Positions 9,725 through 21,256 of a stretch of 64,000 nt of DNA are shown here, piece after piece. Source of the stretch: Ophiobolus disseminans (Eukaryota > Ascomycota > Dothideomycetes > Pleosporales > Phaeosphaeriaceae). The position numbers and the translations under genes are program-made. A model generated the notes under the pieces. That model searched no databases. It was not told the origin of the DNA and worked only from the letters and a program-made list of their open reading frames with translations. Within the stretch, counting starts at the first letter, position 1. Each line of letters begins with the position of its first letter. The DNA lies in contig MU006240.1 of NCBI GenBank assembly GCA_010093685.1, positions 550,444-614,443 of the forward strand, read 5' to 3'.

Positions 9725-11939
9725 CTACTGTAAGAAGTCGCGCCGTACGTTGATAAAAGCGCCAGGTCCACCGTCATCGGCGAGCTCGGTGACAAGAGCT
9801 TCGGTGATTTGGACGAGGCGTTCGAGGGCTGCAGAAGAAGATTTGCCGAGAGATACTGTGCGATTGTTAGCATTTCCTTATTCTAAGATCGTTCTCAAGA
9901 AGAGACGAGAAACGTACCTAGGATGGCACTGTTGAGCTCCTCCGCCACCGGCACTCTTCCAGCGGTCTCGAGCAACGGCGCTAGCGTGCTCTCCCTGACG
10001 TTCTCGTATGCTATAAGTGCAAAAGTGTCTTCGAGTGCGCGTTTGACTTCTCGCCGTTGGTCGTTGGCAAACTCCTGTCTGAGTTCCATGCCGTATGTGA
10101 TCGTGTCCTGAGTCAATTGCTGTAGCTTTATCTCTTTGTCTTCCATATCGTCCTCGTCGTCCAGCTCTTCGTCGTCGTCTTTGTTGTCCCAGCTCGGTGT
10201 TGGATTGTGTACGCCTAATTGCTCGTCCAGTTCCATTTCGAAGTCGTACTCGTCGGTTGCTGTAGAGTTGCGCTTGTTGAGGGTCGAAGCCGTTGATCGT
10301 TTCGAGGGTGGCGTGGGTACGGGATGGCATTGCGCGGTCATTTCATTACACCGCCGTATCATCTCGATGAACTTTCGGCAGCGAAGCTTGAAGTATATGT
10401 TTTCGTTGTCGCGCAGGACTGAGGGGTAGTAGGCAGTTGTGTGCTTCAGCGCTTTGTCTATATCGCCGTCGAGGATAGCTGTCCGGATTTCTGGTATGCA
10501 TTAGACGCCAGTGGTTCTCATGGTCGGGATAGACTTACTCTGCCGGTTGAGCGCATCCAGATCCTCCACTGTCTCTGGATACGGAATGTCCGCATCCTCG
10601 TCATTTGCCAGTGCCCTCGCTTCCTCTATGGCTTCGTCCGCAAATGCCCGGGCTGTTTCAACATAGCCGTCATGTGCTAGGTACTGTCCAATCAGCTGGT
10701 GAATGAAGTCTGTCTCGTTCGTAGCTGCCTTGTCGGACGATTTCGCGCGGGCTATCTCTGCTTGTATCGCCGCCTTCTCGTCCTGCACCATTTTGTCGAT
10801 GTCGTAGGCGAAGGGTTCTTGGCCAAAGTTCGCACGAAGGGTTTCGCCAGGCTTCTTCATGCCGACGGTTGGGTAGTATTGCATGGTGGGTTTGAGATCT
10901 CGAAAGGCAGTACCTGTACAGATCAGTCTTGTGCAAGGCTCGAAGGTTCCGACGCTTACCTTGAAATTGCCCGTTCTTGGTGAAGAAGGCCGTGTTTGTC
11001 CGGAAATTTATGCCGCATCCGATGACATCCAAAGTCCCAAACTTGTTCCCGAACGGCTTGCCTGATGTGGTGTTGCTAAAGATTTGGCCGTCGTCGCCGT
11101 GGTATGCGTACGAGTCTGGCTCCCAGCCTGGTATTCGACTGAGGGCCACCTTTGGTCCTGAGAAGCCGACGCCTATCATCCTCCTGCAGGAAGTTAGCCT
11201 AGATCTTCCAGCCGAAGGGAACCGCGTACCCATCCTTGCCCTTTGAAATGACTGTGATCTCGTAGTAATATATCCCGCACTGCCGAGGCATGGGGAAGTC
11301 TGCGCGCACCGCCGCCGCCTCATCGTGCGTCTTCTGTGAGCCGGAGAACTTGGCCTGCCTCCCGTTATCCTCAATATCGAGCTGCGCGAACTTGTCTCCG
11401 TCGTTCCACTTGGTGGGCCAGGGTGCCGGCTCGTCGGCCACAGGAGGTGTTCGCTCGATGATCTCATGCGTCAGACCTCGGTGCGATGGCGCCATCTTGT
11501 GGAGGTTGACGCTGCTCGAGCTGGTCGAGAGTGACGCTGCATTCGACGAGTGTGTCGACTTGGCGTCCCGATGCGCGGCCAGCTTCGCCTTGTGTGCCTC
11601 GTGCAGCTTCTCCGCATGCTTGGACCCGCGCAGATACGAGGGCACAAAGAACGGGGGTATGTCCTGCACTGATCCCCCAAGCCCCTGCCAGTAGCCCGTC
11701 TGGCTTGAGTACGACGGCAGCGGGCCGCCTCTGGTCCAGCTGTTGGACATGCTGCTGTGGTGGCCGTCGGCGTCGACGGAGCGTGAAAGGCGGCTGTGGC
11801 TGAGGTTGTGCGGCGTCGAGTGGGCGCTGTTGAGCATGTGGGAGAAGGCCCCGGAGCGCGTCGGGGCAGGATGGGTCTGGTTGGTGCCTGTGCTTCCGCT
11901 CGCGACCGCAGCGGCATACGAGGAGCGGCGATTGTACAT
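9725..11939 (-). CDS. VID30: RanBPM/Vid30-like GID/CTLH ubiquitin ligase subunit (SPRY-LisH-CTLH)
   Basis: Five exons reconstruct cleanly on the minus strand: 11939-11230, 11184-10960, 10913-10539, 10490-9918 and 9855-9725, with introns of 45-62 bp (GTACGC, GTAAGC, GTAAGT, GTACGT donors). The start is MYNRRSSYAAAV. The protein has a disordered Ser-rich N-terminus and a SPRY domain (YYEITVISKGKDG, MIGVGFSG, GWEPDSYAYHGDDG, FGTLDVIGCGINF). The RanBPM linker follows (GTAFRDL, YPTVGMKKPGE, ANFGQEPFAYDI), then LisH (FIHQLIGQYLAHDGYVETA) and CTLH-CRA (IRTAILDGDIDKALK, YFKLRCRKFIEMI), interrupted by an acidic DDDEELDDEDDMED insert. In yeast Vid30/Gid1 binds Gid adaptors in the E3 that degrades gluconeogenic enzymes. 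The order of domains makes the assignment firm. Confidence 0.93.
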
Positions 11940-12889
11940 GGCGCGCGTCTGTGGTGAGGGATGACGTCTGGAGCGATGGCAACCGCGGCTCACGTGTAAC
12001 CCAGGGCCGAACGAGAGGGGCCCAGATAGTTTTTAAGGTGTAGCTGCTTCCAGGCACCCAGACAAGGGCAAAAGCGCGTAGGCAGCGTGTCGAGCGCAGC
12101 TAAGGTGGGTGGATGCGGATGTGGAGACGGGGACGGAGCTATGGCAGGTGCAGATGGTGGGAGCAGCAACGACAAACTAACGACACGCTGGCAGAGGCGT
12201 GGCTGGGGCTCCAAGCACATTCATCGTCTGAGCTGTCAGCGGAGGGATCGAGGGTCGTGGTGGAAGGCGGCAATGACGAAGAGTTTGGGCGTTCTGGACA
12301 TGGGCGAGGTTCGATGCTACCGAGCACCGGCCGGGGAAGCTACTGCGGGGACAAGGTTGGCTATCGTCCGCGATAACACTCGCCATCGCGCTTCGTCAGA
12401 GATCACACGTGCTCACAATGTAGACGGCTGGACATGGACAAGAAGAGTCTTCAGTTTAACGTGTTTCCATTCATTTCAAGCTTCGGACTATTGCTACGTT
12501 GCCGTTCCTGAGGTGAAGCATACAAACGCACAACCGAGGCCATCTGACCTTGACCAACGCGCCATGTCGCGCATATTCTGCCTGTATTCCGTACCCAGAC
12601 GCCAGAAATGCCCAGTAGCAATGCGCCTGTAACTCCTAGCATGCTAAGACAAAGTAACGGATATGTAGAAAAACAAGGGGTGAAGCAGGACATGGTGGCA
12701 TCCCATATGAACCGACGCCGCCGTAGGGGCAATCACTTTTCCTGTAATGATGTTGACATATAGATGCATGACTATGCAAGAGGCAGAGAAAGGTGGCCAG
12801 TAGAAGGAAGCCAAATATTGCCGAAGCCAGAAGGGTTGTGCTGTAGACGGTATGGATGCAGAGTATGCGCCAACGTAGTAGCCGTTCGA
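11940..12889. other. Intergenic spacer upstream of the RanBPM-like gene
   Basis: About 950 bases, GC-rich next to 11940-12200 with G-rich and GA-rich runs. A 181-codon open frame on the plus strand (12087-12632) has no recognisable protein features and is treated as chance. Expected contents are the promoter of the RanBPM-like gene and the 3' UTR of the Ies4-like gene. Confidence 0.4.
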
Positions 12890-13627
12890 CTAACTGCCGG
12901 CGGCAACGGGTGCTGGCGAGCTCGCCATGGCGTCGAGTGCGGGTGGCACGGGTGTAAGGCCGCTCTTGTCGCTGACGGCGCTGCTCTCGTCCTTGATCTT
13001 GGAGTCGCTCGACCCGGTTGAGTCGCTCTTGACGTCCTCGGAAAAGGCAGCCGATCGTTGGGGTGCCTTCCATGACGGCAGCTCGACCACGGAGCCGGTG
13101 AAGGTGCGTATCCTGAAGCCTGTCTTCTGCCACTTCCTGGCCTTGAACTTGCCGGTGCGGTCGAGACTGCGGAGGTTGGCGTTGATGGCGCCGGCGTTCG
13201 CCTTGGGGCCCAGCTTCTGTGCGGGTGCAGGCATGGCTACGGGCGTGGTGGAGTTGGGGTCGTTGATCATGTCCCCGAGTTTCTGCTTCTTGGTCTTTGG
13301 ACCGGGCTTGGCGCGAGCCTTCGCTGCGCTGCTGGCCCCATCGACGGCAGCAATGCTGCGCTTCTTGGGGGCAGGCCCCTTTCGCTTTGGCCCTGCAGCG
13401 GGCGGCGCCAGCGATGAGGGTGTGCTCGTGCCGTTCATGGCGGCGGCGGCGTCGGTGTCGGTGGGCGTGTCGTTGGGGGGCTCGACGATCTGGGGCGCCG
13501 GCGTGTCGGGCGACGATGCAGGCTTCGACTGTGGAGGTGTTGCGGCGGCGGTGTGCGGAAACGCTCCCAGGGCCTTTGGTGAAAGCCTGAGGATGACCGT
13601 CTTGGACTTGGCGGGCTTAGTGGACAT
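12890..13627 (-). CDS. IES4: INO80 chromatin-remodelling complex subunit Ies4-like (DUF1711 family)
   Basis: Intronless 245-residue protein starting at MSTKPAKSKTVILRLSP. The N-terminus and the middle are Ala/Pro/Lys-rich and disordered, with a basic stretch (GPKRKGPAPKKRS) and KPGPKTKKQK, a probable nuclear-localisation region. The conserved block is at about residues 150-190: LRSLDRTGKFKARKWQK followed by FRIRTFTGSVVELPSW. That is the signature I associate with the fungal Ies4/DUF1711 family, found in INO80. The N-terminal KTVILRLSPKAL segment is also typical of that family. The C-terminus is acidic and Ser-rich. Assignment rests on motif memory, not on an alignment. Confidence 0.7.
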   Translation of the reverse strand: MSTKPAKSKTVILRLSPKALGAFPHTAAATPPQSKPASSPDTPAPQIVEPPNDTPTDTDAAAAMNGTSTPSSLAPPAAGPKRKGPAPKKRSIAAVDGASSAAKARAKPGPKTKKQKLGDMINDPNSTTPVAMPAPAQKLGPKANAGAINANLRSLDRTGKFKARKWQKTGFRIRTFTGSVVELPSWKAPQRSAAFSEDVKSDSTGSSDSKIKDESSAVSDKSGLTPVPPALDAMASSPAPVAAGS

Positions 13628-14990
13628 TTTCGCGATGCAGTGGACCGACGACGCGATGGTCGCGATGGGCGTGGTGGTTGGAGTGCTGGGCAGGTTGTGT
13701 GGGAGTGCAGTGGGAGGTGGGAGATGGGGAGTCGTGGCAGGTCCGTCTTCATTCAGGGTTCCAAGGTTGTGTCAGCTGGCGCAGGCGTTTCTCTTTCGCG
13801 GCTGGTCTGGGCGGGCGACACCCTTCTCGTGCCTTTTGCACACGCTGGCGATGGCGAGCAGAGGGAGCACCAAGACGGTAAGACTGCTGCGTGTGCGGGC
13901 GTGAGGGGACGCAGAGGGTGAAAGAGGATGTCGCAGGGGCGGGCTTGATGGCCCAGAGCGCACGCATCATGGCGTTTGTCATTTAGCGATCGCCTACCAC
14001 CAGCATTCTGTTCTCGAAGCGGCGGAGTTGAGGCATGCCTTGGCGAGCAATACCGCCCGCTACCTAGTGTGCTCACGTGCCTCAGGCACACTCCCAGAAT
14101 GCAGCAAATTTGCGAGGCCTCAATCATTTCTATTATTCTGATGGGTGCATTGCTATCCTTAATGATTTCGTGACGCGGTGGTTTCTCAGCGGTCCGTGTG
14201 GTTGGTTGTGTCTTTGGAACGCGTCGACCTAATCCGTAGCGCCTGCTACCGTATCCTGACTTCCCGCAGTCGTCCCATACCTCCTGTCCGGACAACACAT
14301 ACAACGCAGCCTTGTCAAATGCGTCCGGCACCCATTTACAAACCAAGACCACAAAGTGCATTCTCACACTGTTCTAACTTCTATACAGCGTGTGTTTGAA
14401 CAGCATGTGCCTAAATCTCGGCCCACGGGTGACTACGGCTGATTGCCCGCCCTGCGACATGAAGTCTCCGAGCAAGCACCAGCCCATCGCACCCATGCCC
14501 TTGCGCTGAAGCCGCGCCACACGCAGTGAAACTTTCGGCAACCGTGGATTCGGCATCGTTGCTGGCCCCTCGCGCTTAGTTTGCAAATGCTTTCAGATCC
14601 TCCGGACTATTTCCAGGGCCTGCAAACGTCGCCGGCGGTTCCAGGGCTGCATCTCGATGCCAGGTTGTTCGTCAGGGGTTGATGACCAAAATACCGGTAT
14701 CCATGTCGGAGACGCCCGCGGGCCACGGCAAGGAACCAAATGTCGTAGGAACACCATCACCTTTAATGATAACACAATATGACATTTGGTTGCTGAGATG
14801 ATGTTATTCCAAAGAATTGCATGAATGGTTGGTTTTACGTAGTGATGAGAAACCTTCGGAGCCCATATGTTGATTGTCCGACTTTTAGAAATGCTGGGTA
14901 TCCACAACTTGCAGCTTTCACACATTGCAGCCGAATCCCATGCTGCGAGACAGCTTCTCACGTCCATGTCACTGCAAGACTACACTGTAA
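13628..14990. other. Intergenic region, 1.36 kb
   Basis: Lies between the 5' end of the Ies4-like gene and the 3' end of the PP2C gene. Open frames here (for example 13753-14367 minus) are Pro/Arg/Ser-rich with no domain or intron logic and look spurious. No repeat or RNA gene found. Confidence 0.4.
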
Positions 14991-16793
14991 TCACCACGGC
15001 TTCCACCAACCACTCTTCTTCCCAGTCTCGTTCTTCTTCGCGCCCTGTTGCTCGCCCAATTTGTCGAAGAAGACAACCATGATCGTAGTGTCATCGACCG
15101 CATATCTTCCCCTCGGCCCCGGCACGCTCAAGACACCAGTAAACAGCCCCCTCCTCGTACCGCCCAGAGCATTCCGGGCCAGGCAGACTGCCGCATTCTC
15201 GTCCTCGATGGCGAAGTACTCGGGCGTGGCTTTCCAGTCAACTTCTATCCCATTCTCCGGATCGCACTCGACACCTTCTTCCGCCGTGAACGTGCTTGGA
15301 AAAACAGGTGGGTTGGCTTGCAGGCGCGGATCTGCCATCACAGACCCCTTCCCTCGCTCTTTCGCTTCGAGCCAGCGCTCCACACACTCTACTGCATGTT
15401 CAGAGGAGATACGGTCCCACAGCCCGTCCGACGCCATGATCATGAAATCGCTCTTGTTACCCCTGCCCGTCTCCGCCCTTACGACCTCGGTCTCCGTAAT
15501 CTCAGGCTCCGCGGTCATGTATGGTGGCGTCTTACTCCCTGGGCGCGGCGCAGAGCCCCAGAACTTATGCTGCACGGTGCTGATGAAATCGTTGTCCCAC
15601 TTCCAGCGGTGATCGCCAAAAGCTCGCGTTATCGCCATTCCGAGAAGCCTTCCAGATTTCGGATCGATAATATCTGGTTCGTTTGGGTGTTCGACGGCGA
15701 GGCGCGCGACTTCTTCTTCATTGAAGCCAGTTTGGTCGATCGAAAGAGGAATAGTAGAGTATGAGCTAGTTGTAGGATCCCAGCGCCCGAGGATAGCGCG
15801 ACTGTCACCCGTACATGCCACGCGGAGGACATCCTTCTCCGGGTCAAAGGTAGCCAGCAGGGCACAAGAGCCAGAGAAAGCAGGTGTGAGGGCTGCGATT
15901 GCGGCGGCGTTGGCGGCAGGGAACCAGTTTGCTGCTGTGCGAGCGCCATCCATGAGCTGTTTGTCGATGCGGAGGAAAGTTTCCTTGATGGTAGCTTCGA
16001 TTTCCGGCGAAGACGAGTGAGCGGGTAAGGCCAGAAGCGCGGAAGACAGGTGCGGTATCAAAGTCCATTGGAGGTGGAATGCGGTATGACGGCCAGCATG
16101 CCCGTCCATAATACTCCAGTAGTTCCACAGGTTGGCGCCAGGCCCGGGTGATGTTCCGAGAGCGTAGTAGTCTTCACATGGCTCATTACTCCTGAGTCGG
16201 CATCCGTGTGTGATCGGCATGCGGTCTTTCTTTGCATCGTCCTCAGTCATCATCCATCCAAACGCCAACTTGTCAAACTGGTCGCTAAGGAACTTCATGA
16301 CTTCAGGGCTCTTAAGCGAAACGGAAGGGTCTGGGATGTGGAACTGAATCCAGTGGTCTAACTCCTCCTTGTTATTGTAGAAATGCAAGGGTGTAGCAAG
16401 TGCTTGGTCTTCTTGGTAGCTTTCAAGGACGTTGTCGGTCCAGTCTTCTTCTCGTACGTCGACAAAGTAGTATGCTAGGCCGCCGATGACGAGTAGGAAG
16501 ATGACAGTTTTGGTGGGGAACGCAGACTGGAGAAGTTGATCCTTGCTGGGATGAGCAGTACTTCTACTCGTTCTACATTTTGACTGTGAGAGCTGAGAGA
16601 TCTGGCGTGACGGTGAAGGCTTGAGGGTGCTCGAGACACGTGACAGAACAGGTGGAACGCGACCGAAAGGGGGTCCTGCGCGTGGCCGAAGCGTGCGGCT
16701 GCTTGCCGCGCCAGAATGCCGACCTCGCATTGCACATCTTGAACCTGGCAAAACACCTGCCCTCAGCATGCTTCTCAGTCGAACAGGGAACAT
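14991..16793 (-). CDS. PTC5: Mitochondrial PP2C phosphatase, pyruvate dehydrogenase phosphatase-like (Ptc5-type)
   Basis: A 600-residue protein starting at MFPVRLRSMLRAG (ATG at 16793); the frame stays open upstream but without an acceptable start. The N-terminus is Arg/Ser-rich and lacks acidic residues, as in a mitochondrial presequence, and is followed by one membrane helix (TVIFLLVIGGLAYYFVDV) near residue 100. The PP2C core shows all metal and phosphate motifs in order: EDYYALG, MDGHAGRHTA, FSGSCALLATF, CTGDSRAILGRW, GMAITRAFGDHRWKW, MIMASDGLWDRIS and VDDTTIMVVFF. The PPxxF-like loops and length match fungal Ptc5/Ptc6-group enzymes that dephosphorylate mitochondrial PDH. The membrane helix suggests anchoring in the inner membrane. 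Confidence 0.88.
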   Translation of the reverse strand: MFPVRLRSMLRAGVLPGSRCAMRGRHSGAASSRTLRPRAGPPFGRVPPVLSRVSSTLKPSPSRQISQLSQSKCRTSRSTAHPSKDQLLQSAFPTKTVIFLLVIGGLAYYFVDVREEDWTDNVLESYQEDQALATPLHFYNNKEELDHWIQFHIPDPSVSLKSPEVMKFLSDQFDKLAFGWMMTEDDAKKDRMPITHGCRLRSNEPCEDYYALGTSPGPGANLWNYWSIMDGHAGRHTAFHLQWTLIPHLSSALLALPAHSSSPEIEATIKETFLRIDKQLMDGARTAANWFPAANAAAIAALTPAFSGSCALLATFDPEKDVLRVACTGDSRAILGRWDPTTSSYSTIPLSIDQTGFNEEEVARLAVEHPNEPDIIDPKSGRLLGMAITRAFGDHRWKWDNDFISTVQHKFWGSAPRPGSKTPPYMTAEPEITETEVVRAETGRGNKSDFMIMASDGLWDRISSEHAVECVERWLEAKERGKGSVMADPRLQANPPVFPSTFTAEEGVECDPENGIEVDWKATPEYFAIEDENAAVCLARNALGGTRRGLFTGVLSVPGPRGRYAVDDTTIMVVFFDKLGEQQGAKKNETGKKSGWWKPW

Positions 16794-17470
16794 CGCTCCC
16801 AGGTGGTGTTTTGCCGAAGTCTGGACTGCGAGGCAGCGGTCGATGAAACGCTTCCCCAGAAGTTGATGCAGATCTTGGCACGCGCTAACGTTACGACCGA
16901 TCATCCAATCACGTGCAAGCTCTGCAAATCTTTTACCTACATGTTGTAGAGCGAAGCAAACCCCTTTTATGAAACCCGGTTGTGTACATGGGTTTGCCTG
17001 GTAAATAGAAGAACGTGCTAGAATGATCTGGAAACATGTCTCTAGATTGCTAATCTTCATGCAAGGGAGTGAGAGCATCACTTGGATTCTGGAATCATGC
17101 AGTCCCCACGATATGATTGCCAAACGCCCAAAACCCCGCCAAACTCAACTAACGCCAGTATAACAGTAAGCCGCCGCGCTCATAAAACAGCCAGCTACAG
17201 TAGCAGCTTGTACACCCAGATTCCATTTGCGCCTTGAAACAATTCCCCGCCGCCCGTGTAGTCTTCAAATTTGCGTGGAGGTGAGCTTCGGTATGGTGAA
17301 ATCCTCCAAGCGCAGCCTTGCCATTATCGGCACCTGGTAGAGACGCCACGACGTGGGTGCCCCATTGAGATTCACGTTCCTTCTCAGCCTACTTCGTTCT
17401 TTCGTCGACGTCTCGTATTCAAGACCCAGGCCCGTCGTATCGTATAGCGAGTAGACACTCCACATCTTCT
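16794..17470. other. Intergenic spacer upstream of the phosphatase gene
   Basis: About 680 bases between two minus-strand genes. It holds the phosphatase promoter and the 3' UTR of the next gene. Nothing else recognised. Confidence 0.4.
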
Positions 17471-18214
17471 TCACATCTCTGTCCAGTGTAGGGCTTCTTC
17501 GGGTCCATAGTAGTCCTTCTCCTTCTCTTCCTTCTTTTTACCACTACTTGCGCTCTTCCTCCGAAGCATCAACTTCATCTTCGACGCAAGCTTCCCAAAA
17601 GGGACCGCATTGCTCCCGACGGACTCAGTTACGCGTACACCACCCTTGTCATTGTTCTCGTCATGCGAATGATGGACTTCGGTTTCGGATTTTTGGACTG
17701 CTTGAGTATCCTTGACTGGGCGTGTCCGACGAGTAGACTTCATTCCCTTGGGCGCTGGCGCGAGCTTTGTGCTAGAGAATGTCTCTCGTGCAACAGCTGA
17801 GGGCTGTCTTTTATGAGACATGAATGATCTTGAGGCTTGCTTGGGCCTCTTCATAGGCTGCACCATCTCCCAGACCGGCTCCGTGGGGCTCGATGGTTCT
17901 GATGACGACGATAATGGCCTCAGTAGGACCAAGGTCGGGTCGTCCCAATCATAATCTAAGCGTGGCGAGTACGCTGGTGTGGAAGGCTCTGAGTCGATGA
18001 AGGTGCCGAAGCTTCTGGCGGACATAGGTGGGGACATCGAGCCTGATGATTGTGGGCTCGCGAAGCCAGAGACAGTAGGTGGTGAAGCGGAGGTGAGCCC
18101 TGTGAAGCGATGAGGGAACTCGGGCGACATGGCACGACGCGGCTTCGGCATGCCGTGGTTGGACAGAGGTCTCGTGGTGACTTTGGTTGCGCCAGGAACA
18201 GAAAGACTCGTCAT
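17471..18214 (-). CDS. Disordered Ser/Pro-rich basic protein, unknown
   Basis: Intronless frame of 247 codons starting at MTSLSVPGATKV. The composition is dominated by Ser, Pro, Lys and Arg, and no globular domain is visible. Notable blocks are DYDWDDPTLVLLRPL near residue 88, repeated SSSSEPSSPTEP, and a C-terminal basic helix (GKLASKMKLMLRRKSASS) followed by KKKEEKEKDYYGPEEALHW. The C-terminal block looks like a conserved short motif rather than random sequence, which argues for a real gene. I do not recognise a named family. Possible roles include a phosphorylated scaffold or signalling adaptor, but that is a guess. Confidence 0.65.
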   Translation of the reverse strand: MTSLSVPGATKVTTRPLSNHGMPKPRRAMSPEFPHRFTGLTSASPPTVSGFASPQSSGSMSPPMSARSFGTFIDSEPSTPAYSPRLDYDWDDPTLVLLRPLSSSSEPSSPTEPVWEMVQPMKRPKQASRSFMSHKRQPSAVARETFSSTKLAPAPKGMKSTRRTRPVKDTQAVQKSETEVHHSHDENNDKGGVRVTESVGSNAVPFGKLASKMKLMLRRKSASSGKKKEEKEKDYYGPEEALHWTEM

Positions 18215-20050
18215 GTTTGACCCTAATCTGAATTTCTTTCGAGAAGAGGCGTGCTGATTTCAAAAAGTTCTTGGTGTAACGGACCCTTCAAATATTCCGA
18301 GCGGCTCGACCAGCAATATAAGACGCCGATGGATGTACAGTAAAGAAATCGTATCAGACATGAGCGGTGCAAAGAAAAGCAATGGCAAGGCAGCGATGCC
18401 AGCTAGTAGAATACTGCAGGTAAGAGCAAACTGGAAGGCTGCGCCCCCAACCAAAAACCCCGATAATGAAGGCAGAAAGCTGTGCGACAATACCTGCAGC
18501 TGGCATGCTCGATAGATGAAGGCACCACACAGGTGCCTTCCGCGCCGCAGCGGAGCATCAAACGGTAGGGGTGGCGCGAATAGCATGTGGGCGCTTGTTG
18601 CTAACGTGTGGCAATGCGAAACCACGCCGCTCAAGTAAACGCGTCTAACACTGTTCCGACGTTGTGTCGCGATGGCCGGTGTCGCGAAGTGGTCCGATTT
18701 TCTGGTGCAAGACGAAGGGTGAAGACGAGGCGCTTATCTCGACAGGCCATTGGCTGCGTATGCCTTGTAGAGATCTACGCCGCACCTCATTTAGAGCAGC
18801 GGCTAGAAGCATGGAGGCGCCAAACACGTCTGCAGCCGGTACATGATCCAACGTCCGCTAGTGTTCTTGATCGGTGGAGTTCAGCTGCCCGGGAGAAATG
18901 GTTCGTACTTCACTCATTGGCTGGTAGGTTTAGCCAATCACCCCCACAAGGCTTCATTTCAGCAATCCTTGCATCCTGAACGGGCAAGGCACTTTTTACC
19001 TCGTCAAGACTCGGTGTCAATGCAGACGTTTGATTGGGGATATGCTAGTTGGCGTTTTCCTTCGACGACGGGATACTGGTGTGGATGGTTCGCGACGATG
19101 ACGGAAGGTCAGGACCACGCGTTCGTGTGGCCCACATTTGACGAGCAGCCAGCTGCGATAGAGCACATGTAAAGCTCTGTAGCCGAATAGAAGAGGAAGT
19201 GTAAACCCTGTGCACTATTCGGTTCCAACCTCGACAGCTTGAGCACATGAAGAGCGTAGAAATACCTAGTACGGCAGCGGATCGCACGCCGTGCGGCGGA
19301 ACAGCGCATTCCTGACAGCGTCAGGATGCGGGAGAGGCTCCAGGGCCGCGTCTCGATCATGCCGCAGATCAGGTATTGTTGTCCGTCTTCCTGCATGCTG
19401 GGCGGCAATTGCACCATTAGCTACCTTAGTGGGGTTACGTAAGACACGCCATGACCAGCTTTGACTGCACCCTAGGAGAGCGACGCCTCTTCCATCTCTT
19501 GACTTCCATTCCTACCAACTTACTTGGGCACGTATTGCCAGATGAGCACCCAGCTCCCATGCCATCAAGTGGTCATGCGTTTTTGTCGTCGGAATGAAGT
19601 CGACTGGCCAACCGGCCACTCGGTCGCCGCATTCCACCTCCGTCTACTCACTATATTCCTCATCAGCTACGAAATACTGATACACTTGGTATATGAAACT
19701 CTTACTGAGTAAATTCGGCCGTTATTGAGAACCATGCAGCAAGTCCAACCTGATCAGAAGTAGAACTGATTGCGACTATGACGAAGTACATTATTCGACC
19801 GTGAACATGCTGACAGGGGCAAGCATGGCTTCACATTTTTCATGTTTCCTTTCTTGATCTCGTGTAGCTGTTGCCAAGTTCCTTGCCGTACACCTCATTC
19901 CTTACTCTAACGTGGTAAACAATATCACACATATTTCTACGCATCATAAATTGCAACTACCCTGGTCACCTCCAGCTTTGTCTCAGGAGCATCCATCATC
20001 CCTTCATTCAACACACTCTCTGGTTATATCTTTCAGTCACTCTTTACAGC
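18215..20050. other. Large divergent intergenic region, 1.8 kb
   Basis: Separates the disordered-protein gene (minus) and the secreted-protein gene (plus). The only notable frame is a 124-codon hydrophobic one on the minus strand (18260-18634), which I do not accept as a gene. CT- and CA-rich sequence just before 20051 looks like a fungal core promoter. Confidence 0.45.
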
Positions 20051-20786
20051 ATGAAGTTCGGCACTTGGCTCTACGCCTTGGTAGGCATAGCAAATGGCAT
20101 GGCATTGATCCCACGCGATGTTCAGCAGGAATCCGCGCTCCAACAGGCCGAGCCTGAGGAGAAAGGTTGGGACAACAAGAAATCCTGGAGACCCCACACT
20201 GGCAGACCCCAGTACTTTAGCTTGAAGGTCGATGAAAGGTGCAAGAAGAAGGGCCATCACAGCAAGAAGTGGTGCAGGTTCGAGGGTTATGCTATCAGAC
20301 TGGAAGATGGCATCGTCATTGCCACGCCCTACAACAAGTGGTGGGATGAGAAGCTTCCCGTCTTCTTTGTTGACGATGATACTCACGCCTATACGGTAAG
20401 TCAACCAGAGCCTACTATGTCTAGAAGCGAAGTACAGCTGACAAGCACCACAGGTCGGGAAGAAGCCTCGCGAGCTCTACATACACACCGTAACCGGTGC
20501 TCTGCAGTATCGTCCCGTCGGCGGATGGAAGCCTGCCAACGCGGTTACCGGCAGTTTCTACAAGTTTGGCAACAATCCTCTGGGGTGGGTCGACCCGAGT
20601 CTTGCTTACTTCTCCTGGCCCCTTCCTAAAGGACGCGGCAAGCACTTTGCGAGCACATGGTGGCTTTGCCCATTGAATACCGGCCAGTACCAGGTCTTCA
20701 TCGACTGGAAGCACGGAGGTGTCGAAAAAGATGGATGCAAGAGGAAGAATCTCGCTGCCGTCAACGCAAACCCGTGGGGTCATTAG
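20051..20786 (+). CDS. Small secreted four-cysteine protein, candidate effector
   Basis: Two exons, 20051-20395 and 20454-20786, joined across a 58 bp intron (GTAAGT donor, CACAG acceptor), give 225 residues. The start MKFGTWLYALVGIANGMA is a typical signal peptide with likely cleavage before LIPR. The mature chain has four cysteines (DERCKKK, KKWCRFEG, WWLCPLN, KDGCKRK), consistent with two disulfides. It is rich in Trp, Lys and Gly and lacks membrane segments or known catalytic motifs. Size, secretion signal and paired cysteines fit the small-secreted-protein class in which plant-associated fungi keep effectors, but no effector domain is recognised. It stands alone in a gene-poor stretch (1.8 kb before, 0.5 kb after). 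Confidence 0.8.
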
Positions 20787-21256
20787 AGGCGCTTGTCACC
20801 TCCAACACGACACTGGTCGAGTCTAGCGGCGGATTTCCCCGCATGCTATTTTTTTCTTATTCCACACCGTAATTGCAGGCTCGACCTTCACATCATCTTA
20901 TCCATCTGTACCTTAGGCCAGATTGGATGAGTTCTTCTAACCTGTCACTGTCTTTGTTCTGTCACTACGGCTGGTTCGTTCTGGTTGCGGAACTTGCCCT
21001 CATCATCGCTGCCGAGTACTGGCTTGTCGACCGAGACAATTTTCACCTTCACCTTGCTGTTGCTGTTGTGATCATTTGCGTTTGCACCGTTGCGCGAGGC
21101 AACCTCGCGTCGCGTGGCCTCTGACTTTTCACATAACGATTTTTCCCCCATCAGCACCTTTCCTCCAACAACAGCCACGCCACGCCAAACTGACAATCCA
21201 ATCATCAAGCGCACTACTAACGTGCCAAGACTATAGTAATTCACCGAGCCGTCGCA
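20787..21256. other. Intergenic spacer
   Basis: 470 bases between two plus-strand genes, holding a 3' UTR and the promoter of the 812-residue protein. A pyrimidine-rich stretch and CAATG context precede the start at 21257. Confidence 0.4.

Noticed and set aside
13753..14367. 204-codon minus-strand frame in the Ies4-phosphatase gap
   Set aside because: Low-complexity Arg/Pro/Ser composition, no domain, no intron, no start context; overlaps shadow frames of equal quality.
18260..18634. 124-codon hydrophobic minus-strand frame
   Set aside because: It has hydrophobic runs that could suggest a membrane protein, but no family signature, poor start context and competing frames.
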